A DNA stretch of 64,000 bases from assembly GCA_964006375.1 (NCBI GenBank), contig OZ023266.1, forward strand, positions 63,967,446 through 64,031,445. Reading direction: 5' to 3'. This stretch comes from Tillus elongatus. Taxonomy: Eukaryota > Arthropoda > Insecta > Coleoptera > Cleridae. The position numbers were made by a program, and so were the translations under genes. Shown here in pieces: positions 50,621 through 63,299 of the stretch (position 1 is the stretch's first letter; each line of letters opens with the position of its first letter). The notes beneath the pieces are model-generated. The model made no database searches, was not told the origin of the DNA, and worked only from the letters and a program-made list of their open reading frames with translations.

Positions 50621-53600
50621 GGGGGCGGCAGCTGGCGTGCGAGTCCCAAGGCCCCAAAGTAAAGGTCTCCACTATCCGACGCTACCACGAGAGCCTCGTT
50701 ATACCTGGCAGCATGGACGGAAGACAATGCAGTTTCACCATCGATACTGGTGCCACTAGATCCGTTGTACGTCCAGACATGTTGCCAAACATGCCGGCAC
50801 TCACGACCAACAAACAGCCTGTGTTGGAGACAGCGAAAGGAGATAGGATACCCGTGCATGGAGAGGCCATTGTTTACATTAAGCTGGGCAGTACTGAGCT
50901 GCAGGCCAAGGCTGTCGTCGCAGAAATCGTCGACGAATTTATTCTGGGCTTGGATATAATGGAAGAGTTTGATGTCTTTTCAGTGGACTTCCAAAATAAG
51001 ATTTTGAGAATCGGCAACGAAGAGTTGTATTTATCTCCAACAGCAGGCGAAGCTAATCTCAGGGTGAGACTTATTGTCGACGAGGATACACGGATTCCTG
51101 GTAACAGTGAGAAGATTGTCAGAGCCAGGCTAGAGAAGAAACTTGATGGTATGTCTGCTCTCATAGCGGAGCCCCTAAAAGATAGACATGATGGTGCCCT
51201 CGTCGCACGATGCTTAGTAGACCCGAAGAGGACAATACCCATAAGAGTGGCTAACGTGCAAACTAACAGGGTCACATTGAAGAAAGGTGAGGTTATCGCC
51301 ACTTGCGAACCCATTGACCGAGTGACGTTGTCCAAAAACGTGACACCCACTGCATTAGACAGAAGACTGCCAGTAGAATTAGTAGAGCGGTTCAAGAATT
51401 CATGGGGCCAATTGAACAATATGGAGATGGAGATGGCAGTGAAGTTCGTATTGGAGGAGGCCGATATTTTCGCTCAAGATAAAATCACAGGTCGTACGAG
51501 TCTAGTGCAACACAGAATTAATACTGGCGACGCAAGACCAATTAGACAGCCGCCGAGAAGACTGCCTTTTGCCAAGCAATCAGAAATCAAGGCGATGGTT
51601 AACGAAATGCTGGAAGATGGTGTGATCGAGGAATCTAATAGTCCTTGGTCGTCCCCAGTAGTTTTGGTCACCAAGAAAGACGGCACTATGAGATTTTGCG
51701 TGGACTATAGGAAGCTGAATGATGTCACCAAGAAAGACAGTTATCCCCTGCCCCGGATCGACGACACTTTGAACACTTTGGCCGGATCAAAGTGGTTCTC
51801 TACATTAGACCTGAAAAGTGGCTACTGGCAAGTAGAACTCCATAAAGACGATAAGGAGAAGACTGCTTTTTCAACCGGGAATGGGTTGTACCAATTCAAG
51901 GTCATGCCATTCGGCTTATGTAATGCACCTGCCACCTTCGAGCGACTAATGGAGTTAGTGCTGAGAGGACTGACATGGGAAACATGCCTGGTGTATCTCG
52001 ATGATGTCATGGTGATTGGAAGGACTTTCGATGAACACCTGTCGAATCTGAAGCAAGTTTTCTCCAGGCTGAGAGGTGCCAATCTGCAACTTAATCCCAA
52101 GAAATGCGTCCTCTTCCAGAAGAGAGTGAGTTTCCTCGGACATGTCGTTTCTGAGAAAGGGATAGAAACTGATCCAGAGAAAATAAAGGCAGTAAGAGAC
52201 TGGCCTGTGCCGAGGAACAAACATGAGGTCAGAAGTTTTCTGGGACTTTGCAGCTACTACCGACGCTTTGTGAAGTACTTCAGCAGCATTGCGAAACCTC
52301 TGCATAGCCTGACTGAAAATAAGGTCGAGTTCATCTGGTCACCAGATTGCCAAGAGTCTTTTAGAGAACTCAAACATCGTCTTCTCACTGCTCCTATACT
52401 GGCTTATCCTCAGAACGAAGGACTGTTCATACTGGACACTGATGCTTCCCAGTATGGCATTGGGGCAGTACTCTCGCAGCTCCAAGCCGGAGAAGAAGTT
52501 GTGATAGGCTACTTCAGCAAAACGTTCGGAAAAGCAGAAAAAAATTACTGTGTAACCCGGAAAGAACTGCTGGCAGTTGTAAGATCCATAGAACATTTCC
52601 ACAGCTTCCTGTACGGAAGAACATTCCGCGTGAGGTCAGATCACTCTGCTCTGCAATGGCTTCTGAACTTTAGAAATCCTGAAGGACAGATAGCACGATG
52701 GATAGAGAAACTGCAGAGCTACGACTTCCGGATTGAACATCGAAGAGGAAGAAGTCACGCCAATGCAGACAGCCTGTCGAGAAGACCATGTTCAGTGCAT
52801 GAATGTAAATTTTGCGAGCGACAAGAGAACAAAGAGATCGACAAAGTAACTCATCAGATCAAACAACTGGTGGCAGGACAGAAGAATAACACCGATCTAG
52901 ACGTAAATCTTGAATACATCAGAGACGCACAGAAGACAGATCCAGACTTGAAAAATATTAGAGAATGGCTACAAAAGGGGAAAAGACCTGAGTGGCACGA
53001 TGTGTCCCGGTTTGGGGCGGAGGTTAAAGGATACTGGCTACAATGGGACTCATTGTGTCTAAAGAATGACATGATCACTCGAAAATGGGAAACTGCCGAT
53101 GGTAGAGACTGTATATACCAGACCGTCGTGCCAAGTGAGTGCATAAGCAGTGTTCTTCAAGAGCTACACAATAGTAGAAGTGGAGGCCACTTTGGGGTCA
53201 ACAGGACTCTTGCCAGAGTGAGAGACCGCTTCTATTGGATAAACTGCCGAAGAAGCGTGGAAGAATGGTGCAAAAGGTGTGACCAATGTGCTTCAAAGAA
53301 AGGACCAAAGACCCGATCCAGAGGAAAAATGATGCAGTACATCTCAGGTACACCGTGGGAGAGAGTTGCCGTAGACATCGCAGGACCTTTTCCCATCACA
53401 GAGTCTGGGAACAGATACATAATGGTGGCGATGGACTACTTCTCGAAATGGCCTGAAGTTGCGCCGATCCCCAACCAAGAGGCAACGACCGTAGCAGAAG
53501 CCCTGATGGAAAATGTCATATCACGGCATGGCGTACCCTTGGAGATTCACACCGACCAGGGCCGGAATTTCGAATCAGAGGTCTGGAAGAGCCTAATGGA

Positions 53601-54255
53601 CTTGCTAGGCATAAAGAAAACGAGAACAACGCCACTCCACCCTCAATCAGACGGCATGGTAGAACGGCATAACAGGACCATCAATCAGTATCTTGCTATG
53701 TTTGTCGACGAGAATCAGAGAACCTGGGACAAGTTGATACCTCTGTTCCTCCTAGCTTACAGAAGCTCTCAGCATGAATCTACCGGCTACACTCCATCCA
53801 TGATGTTGACCGGCAGAGAGATGCGGTTACCAATCGACATGACGAGACCACCACCGAACGAGGACATAGCGGACCTAGCTACGTTACCTGAGTATGTCGC
53901 CGACCTAGAAGGAAAACTGCGCACTATACACAGATGTGTCAGAGATAGGCTCCTCTTAAGCAGTGACCGGATGAAGATGCGCTTGGATCGCAGAGCAACA
54001 CCCCATACATTCAAGGAAGGTGATGCAGTGTGGCTGTACCAACCAACAAGGAGAAAGGGCCTCAGTCCCAAACTTCAGAAACCATGGGAAGGGCCATACT
54101 TGGTGACTAAGAAAATCAACGACCTAGTCTACAGAATCCAGCTGTCTCCAAGAACTAAACCCAAAGTTGTTCACATAGAGAGGTTGAGTCCCTATCGGGG
54201 CAACGAACCCCCAAGTTGGCGGCCGGTAAATACTGTTCGGGACGAACAGTCTTAA
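50584..54255 (+). CDS. pol: pol polyprotein: protease, RT, RNase H, integrase
   Basis: The -1 frame is open from 50584, overlaps gag by 37 nt, and contains an ATG at 50713; residues here count from that ATG. Protease has FTIDTGATRS (Asp11). RT has the box YLDD at 428-431, preceded by FKVMPFGLCNAPATF. RNase H shows LDTDASQYGIGAVLS (Asp near 577). Integrase has a His-His-Cys-Cys zinc domain from His819 and a D,D35E core (Asp888, Asp948, Glu984; 35 residues between the last two). The C-terminus has a GPY-type segment (WEGPYLV). No chromodomain or env is seen. All catalytic residues are present. Expression is probably as a gag-pol fusion by frameshifting rather than from the internal ATG. Confidence 0.93.
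50596..50655 (+). promoter_or_regulatory. -1 programmed frameshift signal (slippery site plus pseudoknot)
   Basis: G-GGA-AAC is in the gag frame at 50596-50602. After a 6-nt spacer, ACGCCAG (50609-50615) pairs perfectly with CTGGCGT (50632-50638). Loop bases GGGGC (50622-50626) can pair with GCCCC (50651-50655), giving an H-type pseudoknot. The gag stop is inside the loop. Confidence 0.8.
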
Positions 54256-54267
54256 GGAGGGGGGCAG
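54254..54267 (+). other. Polypurine tract
   Basis: AAGGAGGGGGGCAG directly precedes the 3' LTR; it primes plus-strand DNA synthesis. Confidence 0.85.
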
Positions 54268-55009
54268 TGTTACAAAGCACTTCAATAGACGTAGGTGCGG
54301 TGTTGCCACATCTCCAGAATTTCCCCAACATCTGGGAATTTTTGCACAATCTGGCAACACCGCCTCCCCACCCCCTGGGGTGCCTGGGGTGACCCCCCTC
54401 AGGCGAAGTCTCAACCCTCTAGGACCAGAAATAACGAAGTTACCAACTTGTGCCCCGTCGGAACGGATAACTGAGGTCTGCACATTCCGAACACCCTGTA
54501 TATACACCCTGTATACGCAGAGAACCCTTACACCCTGTATACGCAGAGAGATCTTATAGTTCGAGAAACATCTCTTGTGTAGCATAGGAGTGGTGACCAC
54601 ATTTGGATCATCCTGTATACACATCCCCCTGTATACACACGGGACCGATCTGTATTCACAGAACCTTCTAGTAAAAGAAGGTCCTGGAACGTTCTGGAAT
54701 GGAATGCTCTAGAAAGGAGGGGAAGGTACGGCGAGTATATAAAAGCGAAAGCAAGCCAGCCCGAGTTAGTTCAGCTCAGTAAGAGAATGTGGTAGTGACT
54801 TGAAGAAGCAGTGTAAAGTGTTAAGAGAGTAGCTACTGTAGTACCAGTGTAGAGACTTGTGTGGAGATTAGTAATTGTAGACAGTAAATTAAGTGTTTTG
54901 TGAGAGAAAAATTCTAGAAATTTTATTGTATCCATATTTAGAGTGTAAATAAAGTTGTTTTGTTAAAATTTAAAGTCTCACTTATCCAGAACCCGGCGAA
55001 AACGCAACA
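54268..55009 (+). repeat. 3' LTR
   Basis: 742 bp, the same length as the 5' LTR and identical by eye, including its regulatory motifs. Confidence 0.95.
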
Positions 55010-55013
55010 ATAT

Positions 55014-55305
55014 ATTTTGTTTATGAAAAGATACCAAACATTTATTGGCGTAAATTTTTTAAGAATCACTAAAAGCTTTTAAGAAAACTTCGCATAAAGA
55101 TGTTTTCTACAAAAATTTACTGAAGAAAGTTTTCTGCAAATATCAGACCCGGACGGATCACAAACCGCTGACTCATCCAGGAACTCACCGAGGACAGCAT
55201 TGTATTAAGCAACGTCGACACATATCCGAACAGAGGATCCGAACAGCCGCTTATATTTGCATTTCACAGTTTCTCGAGTTATATTTAAAGCTGTATACAC
55301 ACGTC

Positions 55306-55308
<3 letters not shown>
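55014..55308. other. Unrecognised sequence after the LTR element
   Basis: Contains no recognisable domain; the first part resembles the AT-rich decayed composite left of the LTR element. Confidence 0.4.

Positions 55309-55385
<77 letters not shown>
55309..55385. repeat. (TA)n microsatellite
   Basis: 77-bp TA run outside any recognised composite copy. Confidence 0.97.
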
Positions 55386-55388
<3 letters not shown>

Positions 55389-56561
55389 AGATGTAAGTGA
55401 AATAAGTATTGTATATTCAGGATTACCGCAAGATCGTTTAAATTTTTTAAAATGACGTTAGTTCTTCTCTGACAATATTAGATGGTTTCATATAGCTGAA
55501 ATGTTTACACAGAAAGAGATTATGGTCTCTGGTCCTCAGAGATATTTAGATAGATTACAAAATTTGGAAAATAATTCGCCAATTGGATATAAAAAAATGA
55601 TGAAAGTGCACTGCCATGACACACTTGCTGCGGCGAAACTTCAGTGGTTTGTCCGCTTACCATCTTATTGACTGAAGAGAGTGACTCTATTACTCTTATT
55701 ATGTTTAATAAAAAAACACTCGCGTTTAAATCACAAACTCTATAATTTAATCAGCTGCCAGAACATCAGAGAGAGGGACCATTTTAGACAAATTTTCTCC
55801 AAATATTTTAGTCAAATGAAGAACAACAGGTAGCTATTGAGACAGAAATTTAAGAAATTGTTGAATACATTTCTTGCAATATTTATTATCCGTAATCCTC
55901 ATTTGTTTAAAAATCACCAATATTGACATTTCAAGTCGTCTCTTTGACGTTCTAAAATAAAAATTGCAGGAATTTTCTTCGTATTTTTTGACATTTTCAC
56001 ACCAAAATAACAATCTTCGTGTGTAACATTTAGTAGGTTTCGTTAACAACATTGGTATAATCTTTTGGCCTTTTTTACGTAGATTATATTTATAAAAATT
56101 GTCGTAGTTTTAAATGTCTCAAAAATTAAATCTATTATGCAAATTGTTATAAAGAATCCAACTTAGAATCGATTTAAATTAACTACATTACTAAATTATG
56201 TAAATTACTGCAGATATCATAAAAACCTTTTAAAGTCATGTGAAAAATGTAACTGCTCTTAGTAAAACATATATGTATGTCACTCCGAAACCTGTAATTT
56301 GTCTCGCTACTTAGCAGCAGGTTTTCTCCCAATCTGTTTTTGTATTTATTGATACATATTATAAATTACAATTAATGTCTTCCATGCCAGTAAAATCTGC
56401 TTATACAGCAAATGTGAAATTTTTACGTCCTTTTACCGACAAGGAAAGAAAGTTGACGTATATAGTATATATCTCGCAGTAATAAAAAATTAAGTTGGTT
56501 GCAATTTCTTACAATTTTTAGTGAGAATTAACCCACGGCAAGGTTTATTATATTATACATT
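55386..56561. other. AT-rich stretch with decayed composite traces
   Basis: A terminal-module trace (CATGACACACTTGCTGCGGCG) is at about 55613-55636, and right-arm-like phrases lie at 55740-55940. No coding signal. Confidence 0.4.
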
Positions 56562-56700
56562 TTAGCGATTTTTTTTTAATAAATAGAGAGGTATCGATGG
56601 TGAAACTTCGAAAAAAATTTTACAAATGAGCGTGAATTTGGGCCTCCAGACCCATAAACCAAGGTCAGTTGGAATTTTTATATGTTTATATATAATATAC

Positions 56701-56780
<80 letters not shown>
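56562..56780 (+). repeat. Composite repeat left arm with (TA)n
   Basis: Left arm with GTATCGATGGTGAAAC, as in the copy at 8820, then the TA tract. No right arm follows. Confidence 0.6.
56705..56780. repeat. (TA)n microsatellite
   Basis: 76-bp TA run ending a composite left arm. Confidence 0.97.
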
Positions 56781-56783
<3 letters not shown>

Positions 56784-56929
56784 AATGTGTGTATGTTTCC
56801 TGGATTGTAGTTACCGCTACTTACGTAATTAAAATGGACTGTATCGTGTTATGAAATAAAATCTTTCGGAAACACTTAATTACATATTTAAACACAATAA
56901 AAACTATATACTATTGATATAAATAGGCG

Positions 56930-57155
56930 GAACGTATAATACCACAACTCGTGGTCCTGTACGAATTAAATGCACTCGGTGCATAAGCTCTTCGAAGCTG
57001 GTGAACGAATAGGCTTTAAAGCCATAAAACCTATATACTAATGATATGCATTATATATAGGCTGAACGTGTAATAGCACAACGCGTGGTCGTGTACAAAT
57101 CAAATGCACTCGGTGCAGAAGCTTTTCGAAGCTGATCTGATGAACGAATAGACCC
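56930..57155 (+). repeat. Two-copy tandem repeat (~118-120 bp) with small hairpin
   Basis: Both copies contain GGCGGAACG/GGCTGAACG, CACAAC(T/G)CGTGGTC, the hairpin GCACTCGGTGC, and TTCGAAGCTG. No coding potential; origin unknown. Confidence 0.7.
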
Positions 57156-57292
57156 CGTCCAGGTCTTGAACACTCCAGGCACCCTCCTTTCGAGGGGTGG
57201 GACATGCGCACAATACTCTGCCGTTATGCCAGCTTGCTTGTGACATACAAGACTGCACTGCTACAACTTCAAAATTGCGCGGTAAAACTAGA

Positions 57293-57297
<5 letters not shown>

Positions 57298-57360
<63 letters not shown>
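57298..57360. repeat. (TA)n microsatellite
   Basis: 63-bp TA run, then (TATG)n and (TG)n, then a composite right arm. Confidence 0.97.
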
Positions 57361-57372
<12 letters not shown>

Positions 57373-57395
57373 ATATGTGTGTGTGTATGTATGTA

Positions 57396-57706
57396 TGTAT
57401 CCACACGATAACTCAAAAAAAAGTTATTAATTAACCGATTTTGATGAAACTCGGCAAGGATCTTTCTTTTATTAATTGCTTGGATGAGTTAGTTTTTCGA
57501 AAAAAGAATTTTTTTTCCGAAAAAAAATGCACCTCAAAAAATAACAAAGCTATTTTAATTAAATTTGGCTGGTATCTTGCCCTCGTAAATACCTTACCAC
57601 GTACCGAAAGTCAACCTTCTAGATTCATAGAAAATTGAGTTATGCAAATTTGAAGCCTTTAATGAAAATCCGCCACCATAATACACTTACTGCGTCCCGA
57701 ATTGTT
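57396..57706 (+). repeat. Composite repeat, short right arm plus module end
   Basis: CCACACGATAACTC through AAAATTGAGTTATGC, then the last about 45 bp of the terminal module (CCACCATAATACACTTACTG). Internal deletion. Confidence 0.6.
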
Positions 57707-57819
57707 TTATTTTTCAATAAATCTCGGTTAATGGCTTAATGAATGATGTATGATAGTTCATTAATTGTCGCCGATCCACAATAAATGCAGATGTAGGGAC
57801 TACTTGACTGGCTTCACAA

Positions 57820-57860
57820 GATGATGATGATGTCGTAAAGCGACGAAACCGGTTACAGAG
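57820..57860 (+). ncRNA. Hammerhead-like relic
   Basis: ATGATGA, stem GTCG/CGAC with a TAAAG loop, then GAAACCGGTT. C3 is A and stem I does not pair. Relative of the motif inside 8006-8262. Confidence 0.35.
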
Positions 57861-57939
57861 AAAAAAACAAACAGTTGTGAAGCCAAAGAACTAGTCACTG
57901 GACCTCTATTTAGTATGATATAGTTGAAATTACCTTTAT

Positions 57940-58230
57940 CACCGTCTAAAGGCGAAGTCGCTCAATCGCCGCTATCATAACTCTCGGTCTCCAGCAGCTA
58001 TTTCATTTCATTTTGACTTCTGAATTTCATCAATTGGGCCAGGGTTTCCAGAAGATTCCCTCTTGGTCTGCCTTGTTCCTTATTTCAAATATGTGTCAAT
58101 CAAATAATGTTGCCAAAAACTGATCTCACAATATGTCCACAAATTTTGCTTTCCTACTCTCAATTTCTTCCAGCAAGCATTTTCTCTCTCACCTTTTCTA
58201 GCACGCTTAATCATCTTTATCGGTGTACCT
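57940..58230 (-). pseudogene. Non-LTR ORF2 C-terminal relic
   Basis: Minus strand shows CGHIVRSVFG, then NKEQGRPRGNLLETLAQLM, a pattern typical of C-terminal regions of RTE/R1-like non-LTR ORF2 proteins. Frames are broken. Related to 22695-22925. Confidence 0.45.
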
Positions 58231-58237
58231 GATCTTA

Positions 58238-58311
58238 AAAGAAATTCACTAAAATTTCTTCAAATGAGCGGAAACTAGGCCCCTTAGAACCTATATCCAG
58301 GGTCAGTTTCA

Positions 58312-58388
<77 letters not shown>

Positions 58389-58640
58389 GTGTGTGTGTGT
58401 GTATCACACAGATAATTCAAAAAATAGTGGGCCGATTTTGATCAAATTTGGTTTCCAGGTTTTCCCGGAAAATTGTGTTTTCTTTCGAAAAAAAAGTGAT
58501 ATATCCGGAAATAAAAAACCAACGGCAACCAAATTTGGTATACTGGTTTCTGTTATAAAGAGCATCCTACGTACCAAAATTCAGATCTCTATGTTAAAAC
58601 TCAAAAAAGTTATAGGTAAATTAATGGTTAATTAATTAAG
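58238..58640 (+). repeat. Composite repeat, partial
   Basis: Shortened left arm, TA and (TG)n tracts, right arm to about 58640. Confidence 0.65.
58315..58385. repeat. (TA)n microsatellite
   Basis: 71-bp TA run followed by (TG)n in a composite copy. Confidence 0.97.
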
Positions 58641-58884
58641 TCTGATTAAAAAAAGTTAAAACGTCAAAATTGATAATTATGGCAGGAGTACGAATCTGAG
58701 TGAAACATACGACACGAAATGACTAACAAGCTCCAAGATCTGTGTCTAAGTCGTTATATTCCTTCATTTCGTTAAAATATGAGCAAACAATCCATCGTAA
58801 ATAAAAATTGTTTGGTATAAATAGTAAAGACGTTACACAATTAACATACTACCGGATATACCTGCTACTACATACATCTGTTAC

Positions 58885-58965
58885 GTCGACCGTGGTCGAG
58901 TGGGCTAAGGCGTCTACATCAGATAATCGAGTCCTATATGACGAGTTCTAATCCTAGTTAGTGAC
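58885..58965 (+). tRNA. tRNA-like sequence (pseudogene or SINE head), Leu/Ser class
   Basis: A box-A-like TGGTCGAGTGG (58893-58903) with CTAAGGCG, and a box-B-like AGTTCTAATCC (58944-58954), are spaced as in a long-variable-arm tRNA. The acceptor stem pairs over only three or four positions and no clear anticodon loop is seen, so a functional tRNA is unlikely. A tRNA-derived SINE is equally possible. Confidence 0.4.
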
Positions 58966-59210
58966 TTTACTTTTTATCGATTTTTTTTATAGTCTAATTT
59001 CATTTTACCGCTATCTGATTGTTGTTATTCCGATGAATTTTTGAGCGAGTTTTTGTATAAAAAATAATTTAATAAAGAGCAGATGAAAACTTTTGAGACT
59101 TGATTCAATTTGAATAGCATATCTGGTTGTTTGTTCTTGCCTGAACTTAGTGAAATCGTTCCATTTTTAATACAGTCGTAGACTTTTCCCGTGTCTTCAC
59201 AAGTGCTTGT
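58966..59210. other. AT-rich stretch, nothing recognised
   Basis: Could be the body of a SINE headed by the tRNA-like sequence; no second copy was found in the window. Confidence 0.3.
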
Positions 59211-60552
<1,342 letters not shown>

Positions 60553-60746
60553 CCAAGTGCACATTAATAATTCTCTTTATATACTGCTTATTCAAAGTCT
60601 AACTTTGCGCCCCATGCATTATAACACTCCATAACTTATGACATGATGAACCTTGTCCTCGCCACCAAGTTAAATCGTTTATTAGTGAAAAAAGTATTTG
60701 GCATATGATGAAATGTTTTGTTGGGCATTGCACCTTCTTCTCAGTG

Positions 60747-60749
<3 letters not shown>
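60553..60749. other. Short unrecognised spacer
   Basis: No feature seen between the composite copy and the TA tract. Confidence 0.4.

Positions 60750-60837
<88 letters not shown>
60750..60837. repeat. (TA)n microsatellite, left flank of mariner
   Basis: 88-bp TA run that continues on the far side of the transposon at 62908, so the element landed inside it. Confidence 0.97.
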
Positions 60838-60840
<3 letters not shown>

Positions 60841-61254
60841 GGTCGCTGATAAGTCTGGAGACGGTCGATTATCCGGGAAAATATACAAGGTGTCGAAAAA
60901 AGTTTTTTACAAAAGTTTTTGGGTTCTTCAATGTCTACTAGGCGGTGATAATTTTATTTATACAGGGTTGGTCATACAGGCGTGGCACACCAATATTAAT
61001 TTTTTTTTAATGGAACACCCTATATATTATTCGATATTTCAATCCTTCTCTTAATTTTGAGCAACATTTATGAGAAGCATAATGTACCTAAACTCAATCG
61101 TTTCCGGGTAAAAAAATAAATAAAAATAAACGCTACTGTTTTTAAAATCTATTGGATGAAGAACAAAAATAAATGAAAAGTAGAATATCTCTTGAAAACA
61201 ATCTGTGAGTGTGAAAAGAACCGGTTGCGATGTTTTTAACATTGTTTGGAATCC
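60838..61254 (+). repeat. Left terminal inverted repeat, 417 bp
   Basis: Pairs end to end with 62491-62907. Includes ACAGGGTTGGTCATACAGG and ACCGGTTGCGATGTTTTT. Confidence 0.93.
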
Positions 61255-61396
61255 CAAGATAAGATAAGATGCCCATAAGAAACGCAGTATTATTCTTTTG
61301 TTTTAAAATGTTTCCAGGACAACGAATGTCAAACATTCATTCAGTGTCAACAGTTTTGAAACATTAGTAATTTAGTGTCAACAGTTTTTGTGCAAA

Positions 61397-62490
61397 ATGG
61401 CAAGTTTAAGTGAAACCGAACGTATCGAAATTTTAATGATGATAGGGTACGGTGATAGAACACGAAGTTTTGCTCAAGTGGTGATTATGTTCAATGAGTT
61501 GCATCCTGAGCGGGAATCGATCTCCAAATCCACAGTTTCGAAAACTTTGCATCGTTTTCACGAAACTGGCGGTATCAAGGATAAACCTAGAACTGGAAGG
61601 CCAGTAACCGTTACAAATGAAGAAAATTCTTTGAATGTAATATTGGATGTGGTGGAAAATCCGAAAACTTCGGCACAGCAATTGGCTTTAAATCACAATA
61701 TGAGTCGATATTCAATTCAAAAGATTACGAAGCGGGAAAAGTTCCGTCCATATAAAATTCATTTATTGCAAGAACTGAGTGAAGACGATTTTGATCGCAG
61801 AATCGAGTTCTGTGAACTTATTATGGAGAAGTTACGCCAAAATTTTAACTTTGCCAACCACATTTTGTTTTCCGACGAATCTACATTTTGTTTGAATGGA
61901 CAAGTCAACCGACACAACTGTAGGTACTGGTCAGACGAAAACCCACATTGGATGGAACAAATTCACACCCAAAGACCGCAAAAAGTAAATGTTTGGTGTG
62001 CTATTATTGGTGGACATATCATAGGACCTTATTTTATACACGGTAATTTGAACTCTGCTCGATATTTGACACTTTTGCAAGAATCAATTGTTCCAGACGT
62101 TAGTCGATTATTTCCGAACAATAACGACCCAAATCTACCAGCGGAAGAAATATGGTTTCAGCAGGATGAGGCACCCCCTCATTTTGGAATTGAGGTACGG
62201 GAATATCTGAATCAAACCTTTCCTGGCAGATGGATAGGGCGCAGAGGAACTATTGAATGGCCAGCTAGGTCTCCCGACATGACGCCGCTTGACTTTTTTT
62301 TGTGGGGTCATGTAAAAAATTTAATTTACCAAAATAGACCGCAGAATATTGAAGAGTTGCAAGCAAGGATTGTGCATGAAATTAATAACATTCCTCAAAA
62401 CGCTCTTGTAAATGCAGTGCAATGTTTTGTTAAGCGAATTCATTATTGTCAGGAGGTCAATGGAGAACACTTTGAACATCTTATAAAATA

Positions 62491-62491
<1 letters not shown>
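61397..62491 (+). CDS. DD41D mariner-like transposase
   Basis: 364 codons from ATG (context CAAAATGG) to TAG. It should bind the terminal repeats and cut and paste the element at TA. The N-terminal part (about 1-110) is a paired-type helix-turn-helix region (SISKSTVSKTLHRFHETGGI, KPRTGRPVTV). The catalytic domain has SDEST (Asp160), WFQQDEAPPH (Asp257) and RSPDMTPLDFFLWG (Asp299). Forty-one residues separate the last two, the DD41D spacing of the rosa/Visitor-type group. No internal stops or frameshifts and all three Asp are present, so it could be active. A leucine codon nine bases further upstream is in frame, but the ATG is the natural start. The stop codon ends on the first base of the right inverted repeat. 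Confidence 0.92.

Positions 62492-63299
<808 letters not shown>

Larger units (their letters stand above)
48240..55009 (+). mobile_element. Intact Gypsy-type LTR retrotransposon (6.77 kb)
   Basis: Two 742-bp LTRs, identical as far as I can see by eye, begin TGTT and end AACA. A 4-bp target duplication ATAT flanks the element (48236-48239, 55010-55013). Order: LTR, tRNA-Leu primer-binding site, gag, -1 frameshift site, protease-RT-RNase H-integrase, polypurine tract, LTR. This domain order is that of Ty3/Gypsy (Metaviridae). No envelope frame is present. Intact frames and matching LTRs indicate a recent insertion that may still be active (inference). Confidence 0.95.
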
